Assembly (NCBI RefSeq): GCF_036345995.1
Contig: NZ_CP107796.1
Coordinates: forward strand, 992,001-1,056,000
DNA from: Streptomyces sp. NBC_00557
GTDB taxonomy: Bacteria > Actinomycetota > Actinomycetes > Streptomycetales > Streptomycetaceae
Direction: 5' to 3'
Length of the DNA stretch: 64,000 nt
The notes beneath the pieces are model-generated. The model did no database searches. It worked only from the letters and a program-made list of their open reading frames with translations, and was not told the DNA's origin. Below are positions 7,441-18,373 of this stretch, one piece after another. The position numbers and the translations under genes are program-made. Position 1 is the first letter of the stretch. The number at the start of each line of letters is the position of its first letter.

Positions 7441-8210
7441 CAGGCCGGCACGAGGGAGAGGAAGTGCCGCAGATAGCGCGGGTTGATCCGGCGCATCGAC
7501 AGCAGCACGTACAGGTCGGCGACCCCGAAGTCGGGGTCGTGCGCGGGCTCGCCGCACACCCAGGCGCCGAGGCGCAGGTAGCCGCGCAGCAGGGCGGGCA
7601 GCTCGCTGTGGCCCGTGGGGGCCTCGGCGTTCGGGATCCACGGCAGCAGCGGCCGTACCCGGAACTCCTCGGGGGCCAGGTGCTTGACGCGCACCCGCTC
7701 CCAGGTGGCCGTCGCGAGGGTGCCGCCGTCGGCGAGCGGCACCGAGCAGCAGCCCGCGAGCCACTCGTGCCCGCGGTCGGCCATGTAGCGGGCTATTCCG
7801 GCCCAGATCAGGCTGATGACGGCGCCGTCGCGGTGGTCGGGGTGCACGCAGGAGCGGCCGACCTCGACCAGTCCGGGCCGGATCGGATCGAGCGCCCCCA
7901 GCTCGAACTCGCCCTCCGAGTAGAGCCGGCCGGCGACGGCGGCCCGCTCCGGCGGCAGCAGCCGGTAGGTGCCGACGACCTGTCCGGTGCCGGTGTCGCG
8001 CACCAGCAGGTGGTCGCAGTACGCGTCGAAGGCGTCGATGTCGTGTCCCGGCTGCGGCGTGGCCAGCAGGGCCCCCATCTCACCGGCGAAGACGTCGTGC
8101 CGCAGCCGCTGCGCGGCCCGCACGTCGTCCTCGTCGCGGGCGAGGGTGACGGTGTAGCGGGCCGGTGCGGCGGGCTGCGGGGGGCGGTCGAGGGTGGAAA
8201 CGCCGGTCAT
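7440..8210 (-). CDS. olsB: L-ornithine N-alpha-acyltransferase (OlsB-like GNAT)
   Basis: A 256-aa acyl-ACP-dependent acyltransferase of the GNAT/autoinducer-synthase-like family that makes lyso-ornithine lipid from ornithine and 3-hydroxyacyl-ACP. Characteristic stretches are RLRHDVFAGEMG near residue 40, DAYCDHLLVRD followed by VVGTYRLLPP, and EVGRSCVHPDHRDG, the conserved OlsB core. ATG 8210 is preceded by AGGAGA. The longer open frame to 8723 is antisense to sdhB and is rejected. The gene is followed without gap by the OlsA-like gene. The pair sits downstream of sdhCAB on the same strand but behind a terminator, so it is probably a separate transcript. Confidence 0.8.
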   Translation of the reverse strand: MTGVSTLDRPPQPAAPARYTVTLARDEDDVRAAQRLRHDVFAGEMGALLATPQPGHDIDAFDAYCDHLLVRDTGTGQVVGTYRLLPPERAAVAGRLYSEGEFELGALDPIRPGLVEVGRSCVHPDHRDGAVISLIWAGIARYMADRGHEWLAGCCSVPLADGGTLATATWERVRVKHLAPEEFRVRPLLPWIPNAEAPTGHSELPALLRGYLRLGAWVCGEPAHDPDFGVADLYVLLSMRRINPRYLRHFLSLVPA

Positions 8211-8373
8211 GGCTCTCTCCTGGTCACGGGCCGGTTCGGCGAGGACGGCGGGCGCCGTGTACGGCCCGCCGCTCCTGTTCTTCCGACGCCGGTTGGCGTG
8301 CGCGTGACGTGTGCCGGGAGAGCGGATGTGGGGATGTTGAACGCCGGGGGCCCGGCGATCACGGGAAACGAGA

Positions 8374-8403
8374 CGGGGCCGGTGAGCACCATCCCCGGCC
8401 CCG
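8374..8403 (-). terminator. Hairpin downstream of sdhCAB
   Basis: A 9-bp perfect stem CGGGGCCGG/CCGGCCCCG with a 12-nt loop lies 40 nt after the sdhB stop. A second hairpin (CGGCGGGC/GCCCGCCG, 8246-8271) lies closer to olsB and may sit in its leader. Confidence 0.6.
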
Positions 8404-8443
8404 CCCGTTCGTCCGTGCGACGAACGTCTGCTGTGCGGTGGGG

Positions 8444-9189
8444 CTACCGCTTGCCCGCCTTGCGGGTGGCCCGCAGCCACTCCTTGTTCATGTTCGTGAT
8501 GGACATCAGGGGGATGCCCTTGGGGCACGCGGTGGCGCACTCCCCGGCGAGGGTGCAGCCGCCGAAGCCCTCCGCGTCCATCTGCGCGACCATGTCCAGC
8601 ACCCGTGTCTCCCGCTCGGGCGCGCCCTGCGGCAGCACGTTGAGGTGGTTGACCTTGGCGGAGGTGAACAGCATCGCCGCGCCGTTGGGGCAGGCGGCCA
8701 CGCACGCCCCGCAGCCGATGCACTCGGCGTGCTCGAAGGCGTAGTCGGCGTCGGCCTTCGGCACCGGCGTGGCGTGCGCCTCCGGGGCGGATCCGGTGGG
8801 CGCGGTGATGTAGCCGCCGGCCTGGATGATCCGGTCGAACGCGGACCGGTCGACGACCAGGTCCTTGATCACCGGGAACGCGGCGGCCCGCCAGGGCTCG
8901 ATGTCGATGGTGTCGCCGTCCTTGAAGGACCGCATGTGCAGCTGGCAGGTGGTGGTGCGCTCCGGGCCGTGCGCCTCGCCGTTGATCACGAGGGAGCAGG
9001 CGCCGCAGATGCCCTCGCGGCAGTCGTGGTCGAAGGCGACGGGTTCCTCGCCGGAGAGGATGAGCTGCTCGTTGAGGACGTCCAGCATCTCCAGGAAGGA
9101 CATGTCGGACGAGATGCCGTCCACCTCGTACGTGGACATGGCGCCTTCGGCGTCGGCGTTCTTCTGGCGCCAGACGCGCAGGGTGAGCT

Positions 9190-9193
<4 letters not shown>
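8444..9193 (-). CDS. sdhB: Succinate dehydrogenase / fumarate reductase iron-sulfur subunit
   Basis: The 249-aa electron-transfer subunit carries all three cluster ligand sets. The N-terminal ferredoxin motif [10 protein letters not shown] holds [2Fe-2S], [12 protein letters not shown] holds [4Fe-4S], and the final Cys block [12 protein letters not shown] holds [3Fe-4S]. It passes electrons from the flavoprotein to the membrane cytochrome and menaquinone. It is the last of three overlapping genes and overlaps sdhA by ATGA. This three-subunit SdhCAB type is additional to the four-subunit SdhCDAB that Streptomyces also usually carry (family knowledge; not in this window). Confidence 0.95.
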
Positions 9194-11139
<1,946 letters not shown>

Positions 11140-11140
11140 G

Positions 11141-11848
11141 TCAGCTCACCACTCCGGTCATGACGCCCACGGGTACGGCGATGAAGCCGGCCGTGAGCAG
11201 CAGCGCGAGGACGTTGGCGACGGTCTTCAGGGCGCGGTCGCGGGCGCGGCTACCGACGCCGAGGGTCTGGGCGGCGCTCCAGAAGCCGTGCCGGATGTGC
11301 AGGCCGAGCGCGAGCATCGCGACGATGTAGATGACGTTGCTGTACCAGTGGGAGAAGTCGTCGACGACGTTCTGGTACGGGTGCCCGCTGCGGAAGTGGC
11401 CCGGGTGCACGGTGCCGGTGGTCAGGTCCAGGACGTGCCAGACGATGAACAGGCCGAGGATGATCCCGCCCCAGCGCATGGTGCGGGTGGCGTAGCTCGC
11501 CCGGGGCCTTGTGTGCACGTACTTGCTGGGCCGGGCCCTGATGTCGCGGCGGCTGAGCTGGTAGGCGGAGGTGGCGTGGGCGACCACGGCGACGACCAGC
11601 ACGACCCGGATGAGCCAGAGCGTCCACTCGTAGTGCATGAAGGGTTCGCCGACGGTGCGCAGCCAGTGGGCGTAGTGGTTGAACTCGCCCGCGCCGAAGA
11701 AGATCTTCAGGTTGCCGATCACATGGGCGACCAGGTACAGCAGCATGATCACGCCGCTGACGGCCATCACCGTCTTCTTGCCGACGGAGGAGTCCCACAT
11801 CGTGCGCGCCATGGACGGCCGTCGGTCCGTCCGCGTTGCCAGAGCCAT
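11141..11848 (-). CDS. sdhC: Succinate dehydrogenase cytochrome b556 subunit (single five-helix type)
   Basis: A 235-aa membrane anchor with about five hydrophobic helices. Conserved His residues lie in helices 1 ([10 protein letters not shown]), 2, 4 (FIVWHVLDL) and 5 ([10 protein letters not shown]), the pattern of di-heme cytochrome b in SdhC of the Bacillus/actinobacterial class. It anchors SdhAB and reduces menaquinone. Start 11848 (MALATRTD) is a choice; ATG 11812 (MARTMWDS) also fits, and neither has a strong Shine-Dalgarno. It is the first gene of sdhCAB and diverges from a LysR regulator 84 nt away, whose box lies between them. Confidence 0.88.
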   Translation of the reverse strand: MALATRTDRRPSMARTMWDSSVGKKTVMAVSGVIMLLYLVAHVIGNLKIFFGAGEFNHYAHWLRTVGEPFMHYEWTLWLIRVVLVVAVVAHATSAYQLSRRDIRARPSKYVHTRPRASYATRTMRWGGIILGLFIVWHVLDLTTGTVHPGHFRSGHPYQNVVDDFSHWYSNVIYIVAMLALGLHIRHGFWSAAQTLGVGSRARDRALKTVANVLALLLTAGFIAVPVGVMTGVVS

Positions 11849-11907
11849 GGAACAGCACGCTAGGACCGAAGGTCCCGATCGGTCCAAGACATGGTACGGC
11901 TCGTTTC

Positions 11908-11924
11908 CATAGGCGCAGGCTATG
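11908..11924. promoter_or_regulatory. LysR-type operator between sdhC and lysR
   Basis: The perfect interrupted palindrome CATAG-N7-CTATG contains the T-N11-A core expected for LysR-family recognition. It lies 8 nt before the lysR start, so bound protein would also block the regulator's own promoter. A second interrupted repeat, GGACC-N3-GGTCC (11863-11875), lies nearer sdhC. Confidence 0.6.
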
Positions 11925-11932
11925 CTCGCTGG

Positions 11933-12817
11933 ATGCAGTTCCAGCAGCTCCAGTACTTCGTCGCCGTGGCCGAGACCCGGCACTTCACCCGGGCCGCCGA
12001 GCTGGTCCATGTCGCCCAGCCGTCGCTGTCCCAGCAGATCAAGGCGCTGGAGCGGGAGCTGGGCGCGGATCTGTTCCTGCGCGCCCGGGGCAACATCACG
12101 CTCACCGACGCGGGCGAGGCGCTGCTGCCGCTGGCCCGCCGCATCCTGGCCGACGCGGACACCGCGCGGCAGGAGGTGCAGGAGCTGGCGCAGCTGCGCC
12201 GGGGCCGGGTGCGGCTGGGGGCGACGCCGAGCCTGTGCACGGGCCTGCTCCCCGATGTGCTGCGCGCCTTCCACGACCGCTACCCCGGCATCCGGCTGCT
12301 GGTCGAGGAGGGCGGCTCGCACGACCTGGTGCGGGAACTGGCACGGGGCGCGCTGGACCTGGCGCTGATCGTGCTGCCGCTGCCGACCCCGGCGCCCGCG
12401 CTGTCGACGGTGGAGCTGCTGCGGGAGGAACTGGTGGTGGTCTCCTCCCCCGAGGCGCCGGCGCCCGGCCGGGGCGAGCGGGCGGTGCGCATCGCCGACC
12501 TGGAGGGCGAGCGGCTGGTGATGTTCCGGCACGGCTACGACCTCAGGGAACTCACCGTCGCCGCGTGCCGCTCCGCCGGGTTCGAGCCGGAGTTCGCCGT
12601 GGAGGGCGGGGAGATGGACGCGGTGCTGGGGTTCGTGCGGGCGGGGCTGGGCCTGGCCGTCGTCCCCCGGATGGTGGCCACCCGGTCCGGGCAGGGCCTC
12701 AGGGTGACCCCGCTCGCCCGGCCGGGGCTGCAGCGGACCATCGCCCTGGCCCACCGCAGCGACGTGGCTCCGCCCCGGGCCGCGCGGGAACTCCAGCGGA
12801 TGCTGCTGGAGCGCTGA
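11933..12817 (+). CDS. LysR-family transcriptional regulator, divergent from sdhCAB
   Basis: A 294-aa regulator with an N-terminal winged helix (YFVAVAETRHFTRAAEL ... PSLSQQIKALE) and a two-lobed effector domain from about residue 90 that binds a small metabolite. ATG 11933 was chosen because the LTTR consensus begins right there and the operator ends 8 nt upstream. Divergent placement beside sdhCAB with a LysR box in the 84-nt gap suggests it controls that operon and itself. The inducer is not predictable from sequence. It converges on the NmrA-like gene with an 11-nt gap. Confidence 0.9.
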   Translation: MQFQQLQYFVAVAETRHFTRAAELVHVAQPSLSQQIKALERELGADLFLRARGNITLTDAGEALLPLARRILADADTARQEVQELAQLRRGRVRLGATPSLCTGLLPDVLRAFHDRYPGIRLLVEEGGSHDLVRELARGALDLALIVLPLPTPAPALSTVELLREELVVVSSPEAPAPGRGERAVRIADLEGERLVMFRHGYDLRELTVAACRSAGFEPEFAVEGGEMDAVLGFVRAGLGLAVVPRMVATRSGQGLRVTPLARPGLQRTIALAHRSDVAPPRAARELQRMLLER

Positions 12818-12828
12818 GCGGTCCGCCG

Positions 12829-13719
12829 TCAGCCGAGGACGGCCGGCCTCAGCACCTCCTCGCACCACTGGCGGAAACCGGTGGGCGCCGTGTCGGGGGT
12901 GCGCGGGGCGGAGGCGCCGTAGAAGCCCTGGGCGGCGAGGGCGCGGACCATGTCGGTCAGTCCCTGTGCCGCGGCCTCGGCGGCGCCGTGCGCGAGCAGC
13001 GCCGCCTTCTGCTCCTCGGGAGTGACCTCCTGGAAGCGGACCGGCCTCTCCAGCACCTCGGAGACGACCCGTGCCATGTCCTCGGGGGTCAGCTCGTCCG
13101 GGCCGACCGTCGGCACGTCGGCCTGGCCGGTCCAGGAGCCGTCCAGCAGCAGCCGCGCCGCCGTGTCGCCGATGTCCCGGGTGGTGCAGGTGCGCAGCAC
13201 CCGGTCGCCGCGCGCCGCCATGGTGAGGGTGCCGCCGTCGCGGATCGCGGCGGCCTGCCGGAGCAGGTTCTCCATGAGGTACGGCGGGCACAGCGCCCGG
13301 TGGTGGACGCCGGTCGCCCGGATCGCCTCGTCCATCGCCAGGGTCACGGAGATCTGCCCGGCGTTCTCGGCGATCCCGCGGCCGAGGGTGGAGACGCCGA
13401 CGACCCGTTCGACGCCCTGGGTCGCGATGGCGTCCACGAGGGGCCGGGTGAAGTCCTCGAAGTGGCCTTCGAGACTGTCCACGGTGAGCGACGGCGGCAC
13501 GAGCCAGAACACCCGGTCGACGCCCGCGCAGGCCTTGGCGACGACGTCGGGGTCCGCGTGCGAGCCGGGAACGGCCTCGACGCGGGCGCGCACCGCCGGG
13601 GACAGGCGACCGGGGTCCCGGACGATCACACGGACCGGGCCGGCCGCGTCCGGCGCGTCGAGGAGGCGGCCGAGCACGCGGCTGCCGATCTGGCCGGTGG
13701 GAGTGGTGACGAGGATCAT
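12829..13719 (-). CDS. NmrA-like NAD(P)-binding reductase or redox sensor
   Basis: A 296-aa atypical short-chain dehydrogenase. The N-terminal Rossmann motif is ILVTTPTGQIGSRV (a TGxxG-type loop), followed by a strand with VRVIVRDPGR that would select the cofactor phosphate. There is no YxxxK catalytic pair, which is normal for NmrA/QOR2-like proteins; these act as quinone reductases or NAD(P)H sensors. The Shine-Dalgarno GGAG precedes ATG 13719; the upstream extension to 13791 is rejected. A 15-bp palindrome lies 103 nt upstream. Function beyond the family is open. Confidence 0.8.
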   Translation of the reverse strand: MILVTTPTGQIGSRVLGRLLDAPDAAGPVRVIVRDPGRLSPAVRARVEAVPGSHADPDVVAKACAGVDRVFWLVPPSLTVDSLEGHFEDFTRPLVDAIATQGVERVVGVSTLGRGIAENAGQISVTLAMDEAIRATGVHHRALCPPYLMENLLRQAAAIRDGGTLTMAARGDRVLRTCTTRDIGDTAARLLLDGSWTGQADVPTVGPDELTPEDMARVVSEVLERPVRFQEVTPEEQKAALLAHGAAEAAAQGLTDMVRALAAQGFYGASAPRTPDTAPTGFRQWCEEVLRPAVLG

Positions 13720-13821
13720 GGGGTCTCCGCGGGAAACAGGTGGTCTGGACACGCAGTGATCTGCGTGCCCGAGCCTGCCCCGGGCCGTCACGGAACTGAA
13801 GGACCGGCCGGCTCACGGTTG

Positions 13822-13836
13822 TTGCCCTCAGGGCAA
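13822..13836. promoter_or_regulatory. 15-bp palindrome upstream of the NmrA-like gene
   Basis: TTGCCCT-C-AGGGCAA is perfect with a 1-nt centre, too tight for a good terminator loop, so an operator is more likely. It lies in the 170-nt gap between rmdA and the NmrA-like gene. No regulator gene adjoins it. Confidence 0.4.
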
Positions 13837-13889
13837 TACCGAAGGCGGCGGGAGCCGTGGCCCCGGCCGGTCCGCGCGGGCGGTGACGG

Positions 13890-16034
13890 TCAGCCCGTGG
13901 CGTCCGCCAGGGCCAGTTCGTGGAGCCTCTCCGGTGGACCGGGTCTCGCGTAGTACCAGCCCTGGGCCGTGTCGCAGCCCAGGATGCGGAGCTGTTCGGC
14001 CTGGGCGCCGGTCTCCACGCCCTCGACGGTGACCGCGAGGTCGAGGCTGTGGGCGAGGGAGACGATGCCCTCGACGATCTTCAGGTCGACGGGGTCGGCG
14101 GGGAACCGCTGCATGCCCTGGGTGAAGGAGCGGTCCAGCTTGAGGACCCGCACCGGCAGGCGGCGCAGGTTGGCGAGGTTGGAGTAGCCCGTGCCGAAGT
14201 CGTCCAGGGCGATGTCGACGCCCATCTCGGCGAGCCGGTGCAGCGGTTTGAGCAGGTCGTCGTCGGCGCCGATGAGCGCGGACTCGGTGACCTCCAGGCA
14301 CAGGGCGTCGGGGGCGACGCCCGCGCGCTCCAGGATGTCGACCGTGTCCTGGACGAGGCCCGGATGACTGAGCTGGCACGGCGACAGGTTGACGTTGATG
14401 CGCAGGGGCCCCGCGGCCTTCTCCGCGCCGTGCCGTTCTCGCCAGGCGCGGGCCTGCCGGATCGACTCCTCCAGCACCCAGCGGCCGAGCGGGACGATCA
14501 GGCCGGTGTGCTCGGCGAGCGGGATGAAGCGGTCGGGGCCGAGGACGCCGTGCTGCGGGTGCAGCCAGCGGACCAGGGCCTCCGCGCCCCGGACGCTGCC
14601 GTCGCCGAGGTGGACCAGCGGCTGGTACTCGATGAAGAACTCGCCGCGCTCCAGGGCGGTCGGCAGCGCCGTGGTCAGGCCGTGCCGGGTGATCGCGCGC
14701 GCGTCGGCCTCGGGGTCGGCGAGTTCGGAGCGGTTGCCGCCCGCCGATTTGGCCCGGTACATGGTGATGTCGGCGCTGCGCAGGACCTCCGCGGCCGTAC
14801 GCTCGCCCGCCGGGCCCTCGACGATGCCGAGGCTGCCGCGCACCAGCAGGTCGCGGCCGTCGATGCTGACGGGCGTGACGAGGGCGTTCATGATGCGGTC
14901 GGCGAGTTCGTCGACCTTGCGCTCGGTGCCCGGCCCGGTGGTCAGCGCCACGAACTCGTCGCCGCCGAGCCGCGCGACCATCTCGCCGGGCGCGGTCGCG
15001 CAGGACTGCAGCCGGTCGGCGACCTCCACCAGCAGCCGGTCGCCGGCCGCGTGCCCGAGGCTGTCGTTGATGGTCTTGAAGCCGTCCAGGTCCAGGTAGC
15101 ACAGGCCGAAGCGCTGGCCCTCGCCCGCGTTCAGCGCCTTCTCCAGGCGCTCGAAGAACAGCGTGCGGTTGGGCAGGCCGGTGAGCGCGTCGTGGGTGGC
15201 CTCGTAGCGCAGCCTCAGGTTGAGCAGCCGGCGCTCGGTGGTGTCCTCCATGAGCGCGAGCTGGTACTGCGGATCGCCGTCGGCGTCGCGCAGCAGGGAG
15301 ACCGTCAGGTTGGTCCACAGGACCGTTCCGTCGGGGCGGTTGAAGGCCTTCTCGAGGTGGTAGTGCTCGCGCTCGCCGCGGACGAGCTCGTCGTAGAGCT
15401 TCCAGGTCTGCGGCGCGTCCTCGGGGTGCACCCAGTCCTGCACGCGGCGGCCGCGCAGGGCCTGGTCGGAGAGCCCGAACATGCGCAGCAGCGCCTTGTT
15501 GACCTGCAGCACGTTGCCGTCGAGGTCGGCGATGCCGATCCCTATGGCCGCGCCCTCGAACACCGCGCGGAAGCGGGCCTCGCTGGCGTGCAGGGCCTGC
15601 GCGACCACCCCCTGGGCCCTGAGCGCGGCCTGGGCGATCGACTCCTGCTCGGCGAGCGTGCGCGCGCGCAGCGCCTCGGCGTACCCGGCGGCCATCGCGT
15701 GCTGCAACCGCGAGCAGCGCAGGCGCGGTTCGTCCTGGGGGCCGTCGCCCGCGCAGTACAGGACCAGATAGGCGTCGACGCAGTCCAGGGTGCGGGTGAG
15801 CGCCTCGGGGTCGGTGCAGTGCGCGGTGACCAGGGCGGCGCCGATCGCCTTGGCGCCCTCCCCGTCGAAGACGCGGGCCCGCAGCAGCTCGCTCAGCCGG
15901 CGTGCGAGCGGCAGCAGTTGCTCCTCGAACTCCTGACGGGTCAGCGACGTCGAGGTCACCGGGTAGACCGCCCGGCTCCAGATCGTCGTGAACCGGCGCA
16001 GTCTGTCCTCCGGCCCGTCCGGCTCGGCGCTCAC
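13890..16034 (-). CDS. rmdA: PAS-GGDEF-EAL c-di-GMP synthase/phosphodiesterase, RmdA-like
   Basis: A 714-aa cytoplasmic protein. Residues 1-150 are a helical N-terminal region, followed by PAS (about 155-275), GGDEF (about 280-445, intact site RLGGDEFVAL) and EAL (about 455-710, intact EALVRW and later DDFGTGYSNL). Both catalytic motifs are complete, so it could make and degrade c-di-GMP, the signal that controls BldD and development in Streptomyces. The gene name rests on this domain order plus the remembered neighbourhood of S. coelicolor rmdA (SCO0928). It starts with GTG at 16034, overlapping the methyltransferase stop as GTGA, so the two are co-translated. The 1048-codon frame reaching 17036 only reads through the methyltransferase region. 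Confidence 0.82.
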   Translation of the reverse strand: MSAEPDGPEDRLRRFTTIWSRAVYPVTSTSLTRQEFEEQLLPLARRLSELLRARVFDGEGAKAIGAALVTAHCTDPEALTRTLDCVDAYLVLYCAGDGPQDEPRLRCSRLQHAMAAGYAEALRARTLAEQESIAQAALRAQGVVAQALHASEARFRAVFEGAAIGIGIADLDGNVLQVNKALLRMFGLSDQALRGRRVQDWVHPEDAPQTWKLYDELVRGEREHYHLEKAFNRPDGTVLWTNLTVSLLRDADGDPQYQLALMEDTTERRLLNLRLRYEATHDALTGLPNRTLFFERLEKALNAGEGQRFGLCYLDLDGFKTINDSLGHAAGDRLLVEVADRLQSCATAPGEMVARLGGDEFVALTTGPGTERKVDELADRIMNALVTPVSIDGRDLLVRGSLGIVEGPAGERTAAEVLRSADITMYRAKSAGGNRSELADPEADARAITRHGLTTALPTALERGEFFIEYQPLVHLGDGSVRGAEALVRWLHPQHGVLGPDRFIPLAEHTGLIVPLGRWVLEESIRQARAWRERHGAEKAAGPLRINVNLSPCQLSHPGLVQDTVDILERAGVAPDALCLEVTESALIGADDDLLKPLHRLAEMGVDIALDDFGTGYSNLANLRRLPVRVLKLDRSFTQGMQRFPADPVDLKIVEGIVSLAHSLDLAVTVEGVETGAQAEQLRILGCDTAQGWYYARPGPPERLHELALADATG

Positions 16035-16843
16035 GCCGTACGCCCCACGCCGGCGAATCCGGAGAAGGCGAACGGGTCCTCGTCCTCCGGCGCCGACTCC
16101 GGCCGCCAGAGCGGCATCGGCACCAGTCCCGGTTCCACCATGTCGTACCCCTCGAAGAACCGCGCGATCTCCTCGCGCGAGCGCATGATGAGCGGATTGC
16201 GAATGCCCCTGTATACGTCCACCGCGCCCTCGGCCCGCTCGGCGGGCAGCGGGATTCCCTCGTACGAGGCATGGGTCAGGATCAGCAGGCTGCCGGGCGC
16301 GAGCGCGTCGCGCAGCTCGGCCACCGCACCGTAGGGGTCGTCCGCGTCTTCCACGAAGTGCAGTATGGCAACGAGGAGCAGGGCGACCGGACGGTTCAGG
16401 TCGATCAGCCGCTCCACCTGGGAACTGGCGAGGATCTCCTGCGGCTTGCGCAGGTCCGCGGCGACCACGTCCGCGTCGTCGTTGCCCGCAAGCACCGCCT
16501 CGCTGTGCGCGACGGCCACCGGGTCGTGGTCGACGTAGACCACGCGGGCGCCCGGTACGGCCGCCTGGGCCACCTCGTGGACGTTGCCGAACGTCGGGAT
16601 GCCGGAGCCGATGTCGAGGAACTGCGTGATGCCCTCGGCTGCCGCGAACCGGACGGCGCGGCGCATGAACGCCCGGTTGGCCTGCATGATCTTGGGCAGG
16701 CCCGGCATGAACTCCATCGCCTTGCGGGCCGCTTCCCGGTCCACCTCGAAGTTGTGCGATCCGCCCAGGTAGAAGTCGTAGATCCGCGAGACGCTCGGCA
16801 CCGAGATGTCGATGCTCCGGGGGGCCCAGGCGGGGCGCTCCAT
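16031..16843 (-). CDS. SAM-dependent methyltransferase of the DUF574 type
   Basis: A 270-aa protein of the actinobacterial methyltransferase group PF04672 (DUF574). N-terminal signature RIYDFYLGGSHNFEVDRE; SAM-binding motif I QFLDIGSGIPT near residue 75; acidic strand VVYVDHDPVAV near 100; and VALLLVAILHFVED as the motif IV region. Members are numerous in Streptomyces and their substrates are mostly unknown. The Shine-Dalgarno GGGAG precedes ATG 16843. It is the first gene of a two-gene operon with rmdA, overlapping by 4 nt, which suggests a role connected with c-di-GMP signalling or development, though no direct evidence is visible. Confidence 0.85.
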   Translation of the reverse strand: MERPAWAPRSIDISVPSVSRIYDFYLGGSHNFEVDREAARKAMEFMPGLPKIMQANRAFMRRAVRFAAAEGITQFLDIGSGIPTFGNVHEVAQAAVPGARVVYVDHDPVAVAHSEAVLAGNDDADVVAADLRKPQEILASSQVERLIDLNRPVALLLVAILHFVEDADDPYGAVAELRDALAPGSLLILTHASYEGIPLPAERAEGAVDVYRGIRNPLIMRSREEIARFFEGYDMVEPGLVPMPLWRPESAPEDEDPFAFSGFAGVGRTA

Positions 16844-17039
16844 GTATCTCTCCCAGGGTAGGCGGCAGGGGCAGGCGATCCCGTGTTCGAGCTGAGGCTA
16901 CTGATCGCCCGCCAAAGGGGCGACCCGAACCGGAAATTGCCCGTCCGTTCCCCGCCACTGCCTGGGCAGTCGCTGTCGCGTGTGCCGTGGTTTGCCCGTC
17001 TTGCGCACGCCGTCCGCGGGGGCCCGGACCCCGCACAGC

Positions 17040-17077
17040 GGTCCGCCCCCTCCGTTGCGGTGCGGAGGGGGCGGACC
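17040..17077 (-). terminator. Strong intrinsic terminator after the lipoprotein gene
   Basis: A perfect 15-bp stem, GGTCCGCCCCCTCCG, with 8-nt loop TTGCGGTG, lies 50 nt downstream of the minus-strand lipoprotein stop. It isolates that gene from the methyltransferase-rmdA operon. Confidence 0.8.
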
Positions 17078-17126
17078 TTCGGTGGCGCTCCGGGTCGGGC
17101 GGGGCGATCGACCCTGGGGAGGTGAT

Positions 17127-18086
17127 CTAGTGGCCCGGCGCGCCGACCGGCTTTCCGTCGGGCGCGACGGCGTACCAGGTGCCGCCCACGCCCTGACCGT
17201 TGGTGTCGCCGGGGGCCTTGTCCCCGGAGAAGGTGTAGATCGGCCAGCAGTCGACCGTCATCTGCTCCACGCCGTCGGGCCGGGTGAAGCCCATCAGGCC
17301 CTTCTTCTGGACGCCCTTGGTGTCGTCGGCCTTGACGATGCCGACGGCCGGCCACTTCTCCAGGCAGGCCCCGGTGCAGTTGGAGACGGACTTCGGCCAG
17401 GCCTTGTCCTTGAGGAAGCGGTAGACGGTCATGCCGTTCCTGTCGACGACGATGTCGCCGAGCTTGGGGTCCTTGCGGACGGACAGACCGGGCAGGGAGG
17501 ACAGGGAGGCCTTCTTGCCGTTCGGGGCCAGCGCGAACCACTTGCCGCCCACGCCCTGGCCCTTGGCGTCACCAGCCTTGGCGTCCTTGGCGTAGCGGTA
17601 GGCGGGCCAGCCGCCGATGGTGAGCTGCTTGGTGCCGTCGGCGCGGGTGACCTCGCCGAGCAGCGACTTGTCGATGCCGGCGCCGGCCGTGGCGTCGTCG
17701 GCCGGCACCGGCGGCCAGGTGGTGGCGCAGGCGCCCTCGCAGTTCGACTTGGGCGGATTCGCGGTGTCCTGGTCGAACCGGTACAGGGTGAGGCCGGAAC
17801 CGTCGGTCACGACCTTGCCCAGGGTGGGGTTGGTGTCCGCGGTGAGCTTGCCCGCGGGGGCGGCCGGGGCCGGCGAGCCGGCACTCTGGTTGCCGTCGGC
17901 GCCGTAGCCGTTGCCCGCGCCGGCGCCGGCGCCAGCGCCGGTGGTCGGGCTGCCCGCGGGCGCGGTGGCCCCGACGTTCTGCGCCGCCGAGGACGGGGTG
18001 CCGTTGTCCTGACCGCACGCCGTCGTCAGCGCCAGCACCGAGGCGGCTGTGACCACCATCGAGGCGGTCCGCCAGGAGGTCTTCAT
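17127..18086 (-). CDS. Secreted lipoprotein with two PF03640-type repeats
   Basis: A 319-aa exported lipoprotein. The signal sequence ends at a lipobox-like LALTTAC with Cys24, then comes a flexible Ala/Gly/Ser-rich linker to about residue 80. Two tandem copies of the 'secreted repeat of unknown function' (lipoprotein_15) follow, each with LTLYRF or MTVYRF, a GAC...WPP/WPA Cys pair, and a GVGG-KWFA/TWYA ending. Paired cysteines suggest a disulfide in each repeat. The Shine-Dalgarno GGGAG precedes ATG 18086. A similar lipoprotein occupies this position beside rmdA in S. coelicolor (from memory, SCO0930). No enzymatic role is known to me. Confidence 0.85.
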   Translation of the reverse strand: MKTSWRTASMVVTAASVLALTTACGQDNGTPSSAAQNVGATAPAGSPTTGAGAGAGAGNGYGADGNQSAGSPAPAAPAGKLTADTNPTLGKVVTDGSGLTLYRFDQDTANPPKSNCEGACATTWPPVPADDATAGAGIDKSLLGEVTRADGTKQLTIGGWPAYRYAKDAKAGDAKGQGVGGKWFALAPNGKKASLSSLPGLSVRKDPKLGDIVVDRNGMTVYRFLKDKAWPKSVSNCTGACLEKWPAVGIVKADDTKGVQKKGLMGFTRPDGVEQMTVDCWPIYTFSGDKAPGDTNGQGVGGTWYAVAPDGKPVGAPGH

Positions 18087-18373
18087 CTCCAACTCCCCAT
18101 GTCTGCCTGGTTGTTGCAGCGCCTGCCGCGCCGCCGCACGGTCATGGGTACGCATCGAGGGGGCGGAAGCGTTCAACGGGGAGGGGAAGTTCTTCGGGAA
18201 TTTCTTTCCGGACCCTGTGACCGGGGCCGGCGGTGCGCGGCCCGTACCGGCGCACATTTCAGGCCGATCGCACTGCTCACCCCGTCAAACCACCGGTCGC
18301 GACATCTCCCCCTTTCGGAGCAAACCCGCAGGACCGCGGCGTACGACCCCTTCCCGCAACACATGATCTCGGC

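Noticed and set aside
13920..16334. 804-codon plus-strand open frame
   Set aside because: Antisense of rmdA and the methyltransferase; typical GC-skewed shadow.
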